Counted from the stretch's first letter, positions 37,685 to 48,480 are shown. The stretch is DNA of 64,000 nt from Alphaproteobacteria bacterium (GCA_018222865.1 JAAEZM010000001.1:227737-291736); one strand, 5' to 3'. The notes: a model not told the origin generated them from the sequence alone. Made by a program: numbers and translations.

Positions 37685-38856
37685 TGCGAGGACGTGTCTG
37701 ACGCGGTGTTCTCGTTAGCGTTGGACGGCGCTGTCGTGTTTAGCGCCAAGCGACGACGGTGACGCTCCAGGGCGTGCCAGGCCAGTTTCTCGGTATAAGT
37801 GCTGATGTCGTGGTCGCGCAGCGGGGTCATCAGCCGTTCGAGCAAGCCGATCCGGCCTGTGGTGAAACCGCTGAAGCGCTCCCAAATTGTCGGATTGGAG
37901 CGAACCTTCAGCCCGGGAAATTCAGCAGGACCCGTATCCGGCTTCACACGACTGGTGTTGGACAAATGCCGCTGATAGCCGAAATGGTCATAATCACTCA
38001 TGCCCTCAAACGGCTTGGCCAGCCATTTTGTCCAGTCAGAGCGCATCACTAGCCAGGTCAGGGCTTTCATCGCCCAGCCCGGAAGTGGCACCGCCGGCAC
38101 GCCATCGGAAGCATTCACCACACGATAAAGCGGTGTGTAGATCTGCTGTGCAAAAGCGTAATTGCACACACGCGGGCAGCCATAAGTGTAGCAAGCCCCT
38201 TCCGACCGATTGGCCAGATAGCGCGCTGCCACGACTGCCAGAGCGCCGCCCAGGCTATGCCCGGTAATATAAACAGGCATGGACGGATACTGGCGGATGA
38301 TCGTGTTTATCTCGTCTTTGACGGCCAAAAAGGCTTCCAGAAAACCGGAGTGCACCCGCGCCGGCGTATTATCGACCGTATCAACGGTCGTCATGGTCGC
38401 TTCGATATCCGTGCGAAGATCCGCGATGCGCGTGGGCTGTGTGCCGCGAAACGCCAGCACCAGCATGTCACTGCGCCCCTCGCTCTCGGCCGAGGCGGTG
38501 TCGATATGGGCGATATAGGCCTGGGTATCAACGCGCATGCCAATGCTGACATCGATTGTCTTTATCAGTTTGAACCCGACATCGCCCAGCTTGGTTTCCA
38601 GCTTAACCCGACCGGCTTCGCCCTCGCCGGGACTGGCAATCTTGTTCAGCGCTGCGATGATGGCCTCAATATCTGTCTCGCCAGAAAGCGCCTGCGCTAT
38701 TTCGCGGATTTGAGCCGTACCGGCCCTTTTGTCGAATGGCAGATAGGCGAGCCAGGACATGGCTGCCATGAGCCAGGCTGTCCGGTCAGAATAAGCAGCG
38801 CGCTGCGTCGGCGGATCGAGCAGAATGTCGTCGGAATAAATGTCGAAATTCATCAA
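37681..38856 (-). CDS. class 3 lipase family protein
   Basis: LVLAFRGTQ, VYITGHSLGGALAVVAARYL, TYGCPRVCN. Confidence 0.9.
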   Translation of the reverse strand: MMNFDIYSDDILLDPPTQRAAYSDRTAWLMAAMSWLAYLPFDKRAGTAQIREIAQALSGETDIEAIIAALNKIASPGEGEAGRVKLETKLGDVGFKLIKTIDVSIGMRVDTQAYIAHIDTASAESEGRSDMLVLAFRGTQPTRIADLRTDIEATMTTVDTVDNTPARVHSGFLEAFLAVKDEINTIIRQYPSMPVYITGHSLGGALAVVAARYLANRSEGACYTYGCPRVCNYAFAQQIYTPLYRVVNASDGVPAVPLPGWAMKALTWLVMRSDWTKWLAKPFEGMSDYDHFGYQRHLSNTSRVKPDTGPAEFPGLKVRSNPTIWERFSGFTTGRIGLLERLMTPLRDHDISTYTEKLAWHALERHRRRLALNTTAPSNANENTASDTSSQ

Positions 38857-38943
38857 GCACCCCCGTTTTCCCCATAACGGTGAGCCTTGATAGACACATA
38901 ACCCCTAATTGTACAGTTACTTCAGAAATACCTAAAGGCTGCA

Positions 38944-39888
38944 CTACTCCGCCGCGACCGGGTCCGCATCAATATCTCCGGCGTTCGGCACCAGGCCTTC
39001 ATGATGGCGCGCGCCCTTTTCTTCCAGCACTGGCCGGAGGCTGTGATAGAGGCGCTCATAGTTATAAAAGGGTACGGATGGCCAAAGATGGTGCATCAGA
39101 TGCCAGTTCTGCCAAAGGAAGATGAGGTTCAGCCCGCTCATCCCGGTATTCCGGGTGGCGGAATAGCGACCGGTTTCCTTGAAAGGATGATGCGGCAACC
39201 ATTGGAACATGATCACCAGCATGTTGAGAGCGATCAAAAGCGGCAGGTAGAATAGTGTCGCAACCTCCCAGCCAAATCCGGCGAAGACTGCGCCCCAGAG
39301 CAGTCCGACCCATATCCAATTCGCGATGTGATACTGACGGAGTTCGGACAGAGACATGATTTTGTCCGCGCCAAGATAGCCGCGATGCTTGAGTGCCTCC
39401 GGCAAGATGGTTTGCAGGAGTTTGACCGGTAGGAGCTGAAGCACCCAGCTGATCAGATTGCGGAGCAATAAGCGCGGGAAGCTCATCTTCACATAGATAT
39501 CCGGATCCTTCTCCGAATTGACGAAGGAATGGTGATGCTTGTGAGTGCGCTCGAGCAAGGGGAAGGGCGTGAACAGGATGAAGGAACCATACCAGCCGAT
39601 CAGCGTGTGAAGCCATGCATAGCGACGATCCTGGATGAAATTGCCATGTATGCTCTCATGCACCAGCGTGTAGTGCGCATAGGCGGTGTAGCCCAATGGC
39701 AGGATAAGCGCCCATAGCGGTATGACGCCCATCAATCCCGCAATGATCATGCCCCAATGCGCGAGGATCAAAAGCCCCATGAAGACGAAGGACGGCCAGG
39801 CAATTGGCGGCGTCAGCGCCTTGGCTTCATGCTTTTCATTGATCATCGCCGGGCGAGCCGGGTCAGACGGTGTCTGGATATCGGTCAT
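38944..39888 (-). CDS. fatty acid desaturase family protein
   Basis: HESIH, HKHHH, HLMHH histidine boxes; start at MTDIQTPSD. Confidence 0.9.
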   Translation of the reverse strand: MTDIQTPSDPARPAMINEKHEAKALTPPIAWPSFVFMGLLILAHWGMIIAGLMGVIPLWALILPLGYTAYAHYTLVHESIHGNFIQDRRYAWLHTLIGWYGSFILFTPFPLLERTHKHHHSFVNSEKDPDIYVKMSFPRLLLRNLISWVLQLLPVKLLQTILPEALKHRGYLGADKIMSLSELRQYHIANWIWVGLLWGAVFAGFGWEVATLFYLPLLIALNMLVIMFQWLPHHPFKETGRYSATRNTGMSGLNLIFLWQNWHLMHHLWPSVPFYNYERLYHSLRPVLEEKGARHHEGLVPNAGDIDADPVAAE

Positions 39889-39923
39889 GCGGCGAGCCTC
39901 CCAACTTCCGCTGCGGCAGTGAA

Positions 39924-39940
39924 AGTAAACGCTGTTCACT
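39924..39940. promoter_or_regulatory. inverted-repeat operator upstream of desaturase (TetR/DesT-like)
   Basis: AGTAAAC-GCT-GTTCACT. Confidence 0.5.
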
Positions 39941-40045
39941 TTTATAACAAGACGAAATCGTCGAGCCGGTCATTTCTCTTAAATCTCGTCCATCTAGTGG
40001 ATCGACCGGCTGGACGGCCGCGCTTATGCCGCTATCCTCTGCGAC

Positions 40046-40618
40046 ATGCTGATTGCCTATCTCCTTCTCTCTCTTGGCCTGCAGGACGCAGACGCGCTGC
40101 AGATCGAGCCCGTTGCGCCGCAAGTTGAATTCCAGACCCCGCAAGAGCGACTGGATGAGCGCCTGGCGGCGCTGGCGAGTGCGGATGCGAGCGAGGCGAC
40201 AGCCCTGGTCGATGAAATCACAGCCCTGTGGGCCCATTCCGGCTCGGACACGGTCTCCCTGCTTATGGATCGCGGTCTGGCGGCGGAAGTCGCGGGAAAT
40301 GACGATATTGCTGGCCGCATGTATGATCATGTGAACCGCCTGGCACCTGACTATGCTGAAGGCTGGCTGGCCTCTGGCAGGGTCGCCGTCGCCTTTGAAG
40401 ACTGGGGCTATGCGCTGGAGACCCTGAATACCGCGCTCACCATCGAGCCTCGCCGTTTCGATGCCTATTACATACTGGGCAATACGCTTGAACGCGCCGA
40501 AGCCCCTGAAGCCGCCCTTGAAGCCTATAATGAGGCCTTGGCCATTTATCCGGCCTTTGAACCGGCGCTCAATGCGCGCGATCGGCTGGAAGAGGCGCTC
40601 GCCGGACGTGCGCTTTAA
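40046..40618 (+). CDS. tetratricopeptide repeat protein
   Basis: AEGWLASGRVAVAFEDWGYALETLNTALTIEPRRFDAYYILGNTLERAEAPEAALEAYNEALAIYP. Confidence 0.85.
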   Translation: MLIAYLLLSLGLQDADALQIEPVAPQVEFQTPQERLDERLAALASADASEATALVDEITALWAHSGSDTVSLLMDRGLAAEVAGNDDIAGRMYDHVNRLAPDYAEGWLASGRVAVAFEDWGYALETLNTALTIEPRRFDAYYILGNTLERAEAPEAALEAYNEALAIYPAFEPALNARDRLEEALAGRAL

Positions 40619-40633
40619 AGGGTGAGCCGGTAA

Positions 40634-41611
40634 ATGGTGATCGAGACACCCCTTCTTTTTGCGCTCATTGCCGCCGGGCTTCTGGCCCTGGCATTCCTCC
40701 TCGGACTTGCCTTCGGGCATCGCGCGCAAAACCGCATTGCCAAGGACCATCCTCCCGAAGCCGAATTCATCACAATCGATGGCACCCGATTGCACTATCG
40801 GCGCACGGGCAGGCCAGGCAAGCAGGCCGTGCTGGTTCTGCACGGCGCCACGACGAATCTGGAAGAACCCTATGCCGCGCTCAACAATGCGCTGGCGGAT
40901 GAGGATGTGATCTGGGTTGACCGTCCGGGCCTGGGCTGGAGCGAAAGGCCCGAGGGAGATTGGTCCCCACAACAGGAAGCAGAACTGCTCATCGGCCTGC
41001 TGGATGCACTTGAGGTCGAACAAGTCGTGCTTGTCGGACATTCATGGGGCGGCGCGATCGCCATGCGCATCGCCCTTGATCACCCCGAACGCGTTGCCGG
41101 CCTGGTCTTGATCGCCGCAGCCTTGGGCGCCTGGATCGGCGAGGCCGCCTGGTTCAACAAGGTGACCTTCTGGCCGCTACTGGGCACGCTGATCACGCGC
41201 ATTATCGTTCCGCTGACAGGCGGCAAGCAGTTGGAAAGCGGGGCCGCCAATGCCTTCCACCCCGAACCCGTTCCGGAGGATTATTCTCGCCGGGTGAAAA
41301 TGCCGCTACTTCTTCGGCGGGATATCTGGCTCGCCAATGCGAGCGATATGCGCCAGGTCAATCACCACCTCGAGGCCCAGGAACCGCGCTATCACGAGAT
41401 TGAACATCGCGCGATCTTCCTGGCGGGCAAAGGCGATACGGTCTTGTGGAGCCATCGCCACTCCGGGGTTACGGCCAGTCGCATGCGCCAGGGCGAGGTG
41501 CGTTACCTCAAAGGCGCCGGACATAATCTCCACCATCATTGGCCCGAGGATATTGCTCAGGCGATACGGGAAGTGCGCGAGAGCGCAGAAAAGAGTGCGT
41601 CACCATCTTGA
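40634..41611 (+). CDS. alpha/beta fold hydrolase
   Basis: VLVLHGATTN, VLVGHSWGGAIAMRIAL, AGHNLHHHWPEDI. Confidence 0.92.
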   Translation: MVIETPLLFALIAAGLLALAFLLGLAFGHRAQNRIAKDHPPEAEFITIDGTRLHYRRTGRPGKQAVLVLHGATTNLEEPYAALNNALADEDVIWVDRPGLGWSERPEGDWSPQQEAELLIGLLDALEVEQVVLVGHSWGGAIAMRIALDHPERVAGLVLIAAALGAWIGEAAWFNKVTFWPLLGTLITRIIVPLTGGKQLESGAANAFHPEPVPEDYSRRVKMPLLLRRDIWLANASDMRQVNHHLEAQEPRYHEIEHRAIFLAGKGDTVLWSHRHSGVTASRMRQGEVRYLKGAGHNLHHHWPEDIAQAIREVRESAEKSASPS

Positions 41612-41666
41612 GCCTTGCCGCACTCGCGCCTAGTTTCACCCGCCCACCGCTGACGAGGATGTCCCC

Positions 41667-41954
41667 ATGGCTTTTACCGATACCGCTCCTGAAACCGGTC
41701 CCGTTGATCAGTCCGACGCCATTGGCGGTGCGGCCCGCGATCAGATCAAGGCTTTCGTCGCCCGGATTGAGCGTCTCGAGGAAGACAAGGCCAATATCAT
41801 GGCGGACATGAAAGAGGTGTATGCCGAGGCCAAGTCCATGGGTTTCGACACGAAAATCCTCCGCAAAGTCGTCTCCCTCCGCAAGGTCGACAAGCGTGAG
41901 CGTCAAGAGACGGAAGCGCTGCTCGAACTATATCTCGGCGCGGTTGAAAGCTGA
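41667..41954 (+). CDS. gapR: GapR/DUF2312 nucleoid-associated protein
   Basis: [49 protein letters not shown]. Confidence 0.95.
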   Translation: MAFTDTAPETGPVDQSDAIGGAARDQIKAFVARIERLEEDKANIMADMKEVYAEAKSMGFDTKILRKVVSLRKVDKRERQETEALLELYLGAVES

Positions 41955-42041
41955 TCAAACAGGCGTGAAGCGTCTGTCAGTTTTTTAAGTTACGTCTGTA
42001 GCATGCTGTTTCTAATGTCCCCGCCAACACGGGAGACACCT

Positions 42042-42485
42042 ATGAAACATGCTTTGACCATCCTACCCACCATCCTCTTGGCGGCCCCCGCCCTTGCGCA
42101 GCCAGCTGAAGAGGCCAGTGCGGAGGATATCGCCGGCGTCCGCGCGGCGCTTGAAGCCTATATTGCGGCCGGCGATACGGGCAATCCAGACAGTGCGAGC
42201 CAGGCGTTCGAGACAGAGGAGGGCGTCCTCTTCATTCGCCGTCCAGCCGGCGAAGAACAGGGCGACCATGTCACCACGATGGAGCTCGGCGAGCTCGCAT
42301 CGCGCTATACGCGCGCCAATGGCGACCGGAATGCCGTGATCCGCGATATCCGGATTGTCGAGGGCGTCATGGCATCCGCCCATGTCTATATGCGCTGGGG
42401 CGATACAGAGCTGGATGACATGTTCCTGCTTTACAAGCTCGGTGACGAGTGGAAGATCGTCGCCAAGACTGCCGTCTTCCATTAA
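42042..42485 (+). CDS. secreted NTF2/SnoaL-like protein
   Basis: Signal peptide MKHALTILPTILLAAPALAQP; cystatin/NTF2-like pattern. Confidence 0.6.
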   Translation: MKHALTILPTILLAAPALAQPAEEASAEDIAGVRAALEAYIAAGDTGNPDSASQAFETEEGVLFIRRPAGEEQGDHVTTMELGELASRYTRANGDRNAVIRDIRIVEGVMASAHVYMRWGDTELDDMFLLYKLGDEWKIVAKTAVFH

Positions 42486-42523
42486 GCGCCGAAGCTGGGG
42501 CGCTGTGAGGATCAGGAACCCTT

Positions 42524-43012
42524 TTGCCGCGCGAGATCGACGAAAAGAAAACCCGCAAGGCCCTGCGACGGCTGGCGCGCGCCAAGCGCGCCGCCGAGCA
42601 GGCCGGTGAAGACTCGCAAAAACTCTCTGAGTGGGAGGACGAGTTCATCGACTCCCTCGAAGAAAGGCTGGACAAGTTCGGCTCTGCCTTCAACGACCCG
42701 GACAAGGGCGCGCTTGATGAAGCCCTTTCATCGCGTCAGACCCTCAAGCTTCGCGAGATCGAGAAGAAGGCCAAGGGCAAGGATCGCAAGCCGATGTCCC
42801 GCGGCAATGGCTTCAAGCGTAAATCTCCCCAGCGTCAATCCAATACGCGCGATATCAATGAGGACATCATTGAGCCGGTCGACAGTCCGCCTGCCAACAC
42901 ACCGACCGACAACACCGCGCCAACAGCTCCCCAGGAACCGCCGGAGCGTAGCGCGCCTACACCCGGCGGGTTCAAACCCATCGTCATCGAAGGCGGCAAA
43001 CTGAAAAGCTGA
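42524..43012 (+). CDS. hypothetical charged protein (162 aa)
   Basis: TTG start with upstream GAGG; no family recognised. Confidence 0.6.
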   Translation: MPREIDEKKTRKALRRLARAKRAAEQAGEDSQKLSEWEDEFIDSLEERLDKFGSAFNDPDKGALDEALSSRQTLKLREIEKKAKGKDRKPMSRGNGFKRKSPQRQSNTRDINEDIIEPVDSPPANTPTDNTAPTAPQEPPERSAPTPGGFKPIVIEGGKLKS

Positions 43013-43177
43013 TGCTTTTCATATTCCTACGATCTCGTTTCGGAAACGCAACGAGCTGAGTGTGCGATCGGGCCCGCGGCCCTTCGAAATCTGCAATCTC
43101 GAATTGCGAGACCGCAAGCAACATCTTTCAACTTCTATTAAACTTGCGCACCATATTCATGTGCAAATCACGACGGA

Positions 43178-43723
43178 ATGGGTGTAATCTCTGCGTGTGC
43201 CGGGACGAGTTGGACCATGAATAGCGAAGTCGACCTTTTGCGCGGATATGAGCGCCACGTGATCGAATGCCTCGATATCGCGATCGAGTGCGGACTCGAC
43301 ACAGATCCCGGTCGCGATGCCTTTCACCTTGCCATGCAATGCCTGAGCACGGCGACCGATCTTAAAGCCCAACTCATCTACGAGCCGCTCGCGGATGACC
43401 CGGCAACGCGCGATTATATTCTCCGACTCGATGATCATCGCTACGAACTGATGGAAGGCATCGACATATTGCGGGCCTATATCGAGCTCACAATGGATGA
43501 AACTGCTGCGGATGAAACTGCTGCGGATGAAACTTCGGCGGGTGAAGCCCAGCCACGCGAGAACCTCAGCCCCTCGCTCAACCGGTTACGCCGACGCCTT
43601 CTCGTCTTGTTCAAGCGAGAAGCGCCGCTCGGCTCCGTATTTGAGGCCTGGCAGGAACGCCGCGACACGATGGACTCGCCCCAGCCGGGCCGGATTGTCT
43701 CACCGAGCGTAGCGATCCACTAA
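43178..43723 (+). CDS. hypothetical protein with DETAA micro-repeat (start may be the internal ATG near 43217)
   Basis: ORF; internal 15-bp tandem repeat at 43496..43540. Confidence 0.6.
   Translation: MGVISACAGTSWTMNSEVDLLRGYERHVIECLDIAIECGLDTDPGRDAFHLAMQCLSTATDLKAQLIYEPLADDPATRDYILRLDDHRYELMEGIDILRAYIELTMDETAADETAADETSAGEAQPRENLSPSLNRLRRRLLVLFKREAPLGSVFEAWQERRDTMDSPQPGRIVSPSVAIH
43496..43540 (+). repeat. 15-bp tandem repeat in coding sequence
   Basis: GATGAAACTGCTGCG x2 plus GATGAAACTTCGGCG. Confidence 0.85.
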
Positions 43724-44514
43724 CGCGCAAGCCGCTTATCCTCCAGTCCGACTTCCTGGAATGGGAAGACGATCTCCCGGTCCGGCACCTGATCAATGTG
43801 AAACGGGGCGGGATGCGGCACGGCCCTAAGAATATCGCGAATGATATTGATACGCGCGGCAAGCTTGTTGTCGCCCTGCACGACCTTCCAGCGACCATGA
43901 TCATGATCCGTCGCCACAAGCATGCGATCACGCGCTTCGGTATAGGCGTCGAATTTTTCTAGAGCCACCGCATCAATCGGGCTGATCTTCCAATTCTTCA
44001 ACGGATCGGTCTGGCGGGCCTCCAGCCGGTCAGCCTGCTCCTGGCGGGAGATATCGAGATAATATTTCAGCAAAATGGTTCCGCTCTCCACCTGCATGCG
44101 TTCGAAGGGAACGACTTGCTGAAGAAAACGGTCGCACTCATCCTCGGTGCAAAACCCCATCACGTGCTCAACACCTGCACGGTTATACCAGGAACGGTTG
44201 AAGATGACCCATTCCCCTGCGCTCGGCAGGTGATTGACATATCGCTGGAAATACCAGCTGCCCTTCTCGCGTCGATTGGGTTTGCCCAGCGCGACCACAC
44301 GGGTTTCGCGAGGACTGAGATGTTCAACGATGCGCTTGATCGCACCATCCTTGCCCGCCGCATCGCGACCCTCGAGGATCACCAAAAGCCGATGCCCGCT
44401 GGCGATGAGATGGCGTTGTAGGGACACCAGCCCGATCTGCAGATCGCGCAGGATTTCCCGGTAGGAATCCTTGTTCATCCCGACAGTATCAGCGCGCGGA
44501 GCGGGCGCAGGCAA
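43720..44514 (-). CDS. ppk2: polyphosphate kinase 2 family protein
   Basis: LLVILEGRDAAGKDGAIKRI, PNRREKGSWYFQRYVNHLPSAGEWVIFNRSWYNRAGVE. Confidence 0.94.
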   Translation of the reverse strand: MPAPAPRADTVGMNKDSYREILRDLQIGLVSLQRHLIASGHRLLVILEGRDAAGKDGAIKRIVEHLSPRETRVVALGKPNRREKGSWYFQRYVNHLPSAGEWVIFNRSWYNRAGVEHVMGFCTEDECDRFLQQVVPFERMQVESGTILLKYYLDISRQEQADRLEARQTDPLKNWKISPIDAVALEKFDAYTEARDRMLVATDHDHGRWKVVQGDNKLAARINIIRDILRAVPHPAPFHIDQVPDREIVFPFQEVGLEDKRLAR

Positions 44515-44591
44515 GGGTGGAGATGCAAACAGGCCGGCCTTCTGGAGAAAAGGCCGGCCCGCTTTATCCCGTGGCAGGGAGGTCTTGTTCT

Positions 44592-46073
44592 CTAGCCGGC
44601 GGCGCGAACACCGTCGACATCGAGATCATACTCGCGAACCTTCCGGTAGAGCGTTGAGCGACCAACACCCAGGCGGCGGGCCACCTCGCTCATGCGTCCG
44701 GCATAATTCTCGATTGCGAACTCGATCAGATCGCGCTCAATGTCCTCAAGCGAGCGCAAATGCCCACCTTCATCCATAATCTCGACCGGCATATTCCCAT
44801 TACTGGCCAGGGCGTCCACCGCAGCAGGGATAGCGTCCGCATGAGTCAGGGGCAGCGCCGGCATGGCCGCCGCCGGGACCGGCGCTTCAATGCTCGGCGT
44901 CAAACCGGAGATCTGCGGGAAGTCCTCGGGCTTGAGATAATCGCTATCGGCCAGCACGACGGCCCGGAAGACGGCGTTCTCGAGCTGTCGCACATTCCCC
45001 GGCCAGTCATAACTGGACAAAAGTGCGTGCGTTTCCGGAGCCGCGTCCAGGATGGATTTGCCTTCCTGGGCGTTGAACCGGCCGATGAAGTGACGCACCA
45101 GCGCCGGAATATCTTCCTTGCGCGCGCTCAGGGACGGCACTTCGATCGGGAAGACATTGAGACGATAGAAGAGGTCTTCGCGGAAGTTACCGTCCGCAAC
45201 CTGTTCGGCCAGATCACGATTGGTCGCCGAGATGATGCGAACATTCACCTTCACCGGTCGCTTGGAGCCAACCGGATCCACTTCACCCTCCTGCAAGGCT
45301 CGCAGCAGTTTCACCTGCATGTCGAGCGGCAGTTCGCCGATTTCATCCAGGAATAGCGTGCCACCATCGGCTTCCTGAAACTTACCAGCATGCTTGCCCA
45401 CAGCCCCTGTAAACGCTCCCTTTTCGTGACCGAAGAGAGTCGATTCCACCAGGTTCTCCGGGATCGCACCGCAGTTAACCGCGACAAACGGCTCACCCGC
45501 TCGCTTGGAGGCTGCCATGATTGACTGCGCCACCAGCTCCTTACCGACACCGCTTTCACCTGTGACCAGGATCGGGATGTCAGACTGGGCCGCACGCTCG
45601 CCGAGACGAACGACTTGCTGCATAGCAGGCGCACCGGCAATCATATCGGAAAAGCCAAGACGGCCCTCCGCCTTCTTCGTCAAACGCTTCACCTCGCCGG
45701 AGAGGTTTTGCACCTTCAGCGCATTGCGGATCGATACCGTGATACGCTCCGGGCTGGCCGGTTTGACGAAGAAGTCTGACGCGCCTGCGCGCATGGCTGA
45801 GACAACTGTCTCTATGCCGCCGCTGGCTGTCAGAACAATAACGGGGAGATCGGGCTGTTTGGCCTTGAGAGCCTCCAGCGTTTCCATACCGTCCATTCCC
45901 GGCATGATTAAATCGAGCAGCATGACATCGACTCCCCCCGATGCCGTCCGGTCCAGAGCATCCTCGCCGCTTTCCACGGTCTCGGCTCTGAACCCTTGCT
46001 TTTCGATCACCGCCTGAAGCAGACGGCGTTGCGTCGGATCGTCATCGACGATCAGCACAGTTTTTACCATCAC
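44592..46073 (-). CDS. sigma-54 dependent response regulator (NtrC family)
   Basis: REC + AAA+ ([24 protein letters not shown]) + Fis-type HTH. Confidence 0.95.
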   Translation of the reverse strand: MMVKTVLIVDDDPTQRRLLQAVIEKQGFRAETVESGEDALDRTASGGVDVMLLDLIMPGMDGMETLEALKAKQPDLPVIVLTASGGIETVVSAMRAGASDFFVKPASPERITVSIRNALKVQNLSGEVKRLTKKAEGRLGFSDMIAGAPAMQQVVRLGERAAQSDIPILVTGESGVGKELVAQSIMAASKRAGEPFVAVNCGAIPENLVESTLFGHEKGAFTGAVGKHAGKFQEADGGTLFLDEIGELPLDMQVKLLRALQEGEVDPVGSKRPVKVNVRIISATNRDLAEQVADGNFREDLFYRLNVFPIEVPSLSARKEDIPALVRHFIGRFNAQEGKSILDAAPETHALLSSYDWPGNVRQLENAVFRAVVLADSDYLKPEDFPQISGLTPSIEAPVPAAAMPALPLTHADAIPAAVDALASNGNMPVEIMDEGGHLRSLEDIERDLIEFAIENYAGRMSEVARRLGVGRSTLYRKVREYDLDVDGVRAAG

Positions 46074-46350
46074 CCACGCCTTTTCGGTCGCTTTGTTCTT
46101 ACGCCGGGCCTTTTTGGCCTCGCCGCTCAGTGAGCAGGGCGTCTATGCGCACCGTTATGGGACAAAGGCGTAAAATTGACGCTAAAGCCGGCGAAACCTC
46201 TGGTTAAGCATAAGCGCGTCCCTCGCCTGTCTGGACCCGTCCACGCCCGGTCTTGCCGACAATACGAGGCGCCGGGACCGGTTTTGCTTGACCTGTGTAT
46301 CAAGCGTTTTTCAATACTAGGCTCTGATGGATTAAGAAGAGGCTCTGCCC

Positions 46351-47169
46351 GTGAGCGCGACAACCCGCACCCTGAGATGGCCTTTTCGCGAGCATGATGT
46401 GTTTGCTCCGCTGCTGGAAGAACACCGCTTGCCCGTCATTCACACCTTGCCGGGTGTCATTGTCTGGCCGATCCTTCTTTTCATCCTCGCCTTCTGCTTC
46501 CAATTTGTCGCTGTCGCGATCTGGAGCGTTTTGACGGGCGCCGAGGACATGTCGCACTTCATGACTGTGGTCTTTGGCGCTTCGGCGGCAGCTTATCTCA
46601 TGCTGGGCGTTTTGATGTGGGTGCGCTTCAGCCGCTATGGCGCCCACCGGGCCGCCTTTTCCATTCTGCCTGCCCGGGCCAGTGAGTTTCTCGCCGCCTT
46701 CATGGCCCTCGCCTTCGTGATCACAATCGGCGGACGGCTCTCCGTCCAGTTTCACGACTTCGCCATGCTCGACCCGACATTGACAATTGGCGGCGGCGCA
46801 GACCCGGACACTGTGTCCAATATCGACGAATTCGTCAGTCAGGGCGCGGCGATGTGGTCTCTCATTTTGCTGACCATCATCATCGCCCCGATTGTCGAAG
46901 AAGTCCTCTTTCGCGGCTGGATGCTGCCGATGATGATGGCCCGCGGCGTGCCGATCATTTTTGCCATCCTGATTTCATCCCTCGCCTTCGGACTGATCCA
47001 TATCGGCCAGGGACTATTGGTCATGACGACGACCTTCTTCCTCGGCGTAGCGCTTGGCACTGCGCGTGTTGTGACCGGGCGCGTCGCAGCCCCCATGCTT
47101 GGTCATATGGCCAATAATGCATGGGCCGTATTCATGGTCCCCTATTTGATCAATCTCAACGCCGGCTGA
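46351..47169 (+). CDS. CPBP family intramembrane metalloprotease
   Basis: IIAPIVEEVLFRGWMLPMM, FGLIHIGQG, GHMANNAW. Confidence 0.9.
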   Translation: MSATTRTLRWPFREHDVFAPLLEEHRLPVIHTLPGVIVWPILLFILAFCFQFVAVAIWSVLTGAEDMSHFMTVVFGASAAAYLMLGVLMWVRFSRYGAHRAAFSILPARASEFLAAFMALAFVITIGGRLSVQFHDFAMLDPTLTIGGGADPDTVSNIDEFVSQGAAMWSLILLTIIIAPIVEEVLFRGWMLPMMMARGVPIIFAILISSLAFGLIHIGQGLLVMTTTFFLGVALGTARVVTGRVAAPMLGHMANNAWAVFMVPYLINLNAG

Positions 47170-47206
47170 GATTGACCGTTCCGTCTAACGGGGCTAGCGC
47201 TAGATC

Positions 47207-48154
47207 ATGAACGAGAAAACTGCGCTCAAGCGCCCGCCTGCCCCGCTCAAAGCCTTCGCAGGCGAAAAACCACCGGCACCGGCCTGGTTCGAAAAAGCGC
47301 TCGCCGTGCCGTGTGATCGCGGCACCTCGACCGTACAGGACGCCACCATCCACTGGAAAGCCTGGGGCAAGCGCGGCAAGCCCGGCCTGATCCTGGTGCA
47401 TGGCGGGGTCGCGCATAAGGACTGGTGGGACGGCATTGCCCCCTTCTTGTGCGAGACAAGGCGTGTTGTGGCGCTCGACCTGTCCGGCATGGGCGATAGC
47501 GATCACCGCGATGTCTATAAAATGGAGTGCTTCGCCGAAGAAGTGATGACGGCAGGGCGCGATGGTGGAGCCTTTGATGGCGGTGCCCCTTTTGTCGTCG
47601 GGCACTCCTTTGGGGGCTTTGTGACGCTGAACACCGCCATGCAGTACGGCGAGCAGTTACGCGGAGCGGCAATTATCGACAGTCCGATCCGACCGCCAGA
47701 AGAACAACGCAATTCATCGCCACCTTCACGTGGCGGCAATGTCTACGCCAGCTTTGAGGAAGCCCTGCAGCGCTTCCGCCTGCTGCCGGAACAACCCTGC
47801 GAAAATGCCTTCTTGCTCGATCATATCGCGCGCCAGTCTCTGAAGACGGCGCAACGCCCGGATGGCACACCAGGCTGGACATGGAAATTCGATCCCAACC
47901 TGTGGAAGAAGATGAGCTATACGCGCAAGCCGCCGGCCGAGGTCGCTGCGTCCTTGAAAACGCGCATCGCGATTTTCCGGGGCGGAGACTCCGTGCTCGT
48001 CAATGACGAGATCTGGGCTTACATGGCGAGCGTTTTTGGCCCCTCAGCATCAATGATTTCCATCCCGGCTGCCCAGCATCATGTGATCCTGGATCAGCCA
48101 ATCGCCATGGCGGCCGCGCTGGAGACACTGACCGGCCCGGGCTGGGGCGGGTAA
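47207..48154 (+). CDS. alpha/beta hydrolase
   Basis: LILVHGGVAHKDWWDGIAPFL, VVGHSFGGFVTLNTA. Confidence 0.92.
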   Translation: MNEKTALKRPPAPLKAFAGEKPPAPAWFEKALAVPCDRGTSTVQDATIHWKAWGKRGKPGLILVHGGVAHKDWWDGIAPFLCETRRVVALDLSGMGDSDHRDVYKMECFAEEVMTAGRDGGAFDGGAPFVVGHSFGGFVTLNTAMQYGEQLRGAAIIDSPIRPPEEQRNSSPPSRGGNVYASFEEALQRFRLLPEQPCENAFLLDHIARQSLKTAQRPDGTPGWTWKFDPNLWKKMSYTRKPPAEVAASLKTRIAIFRGGDSVLVNDEIWAYMASVFGPSASMISIPAAQHHVILDQPIAMAAALETLTGPGWGG

Positions 48155-48157
48155 GGC

Positions 48158-48409
48158 TTAGTCTTCGGGATGGCGCTGGATTTCCTGCGCCACATCGCTC
48201 GGAAGATCGACGGAACGTGGCGTTGCAGCCTTGCGCACCATGCCCAAAAAGCCCACCACGATGACCAGGACCAGCCAGACCGCTGCCACTATGCCAGCGA
48301 GCAAGAAATTGATCTCAAGCGTCCCGAAATTGAGATAGTCGCGAGCAGTCAGCCCGGCAAAGATCAATATCGCCAGGACGGCGGACCAGACAGCAAACGG
48401 AATACGCAT
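48158..48409 (-). CDS. small membrane protein (83 aa)
   Basis: Two hydrophobic segments. Confidence 0.6.
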   Translation of the reverse strand: MRIPFAVWSAVLAILIFAGLTARDYLNFGTLEINFLLAGIVAAVWLVLVIVVGFLGMVRKAATPRSVDLPSDVAQEIQRHPED

Positions 48410-48480
48410 AACAAGGCCTTTGCATTGACGGGCCGATTATAGGCGAGCTCCCACGTCGCAGCCAAGCCCCCTGCAAAGGC

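Noticed and set aside
39863-41041. 392-aa minus-strand ORF
   Set aside because: Runs antisense through the TPR and alpha/beta hydrolase genes, which have clear family motifs
44529-44565. GGCCGGCCTT...AAGGCCGGCC as terminator of the sigma-54 regulator
   Set aside because: Strong hairpin but poor T-tract; plausible but not supported enough to list
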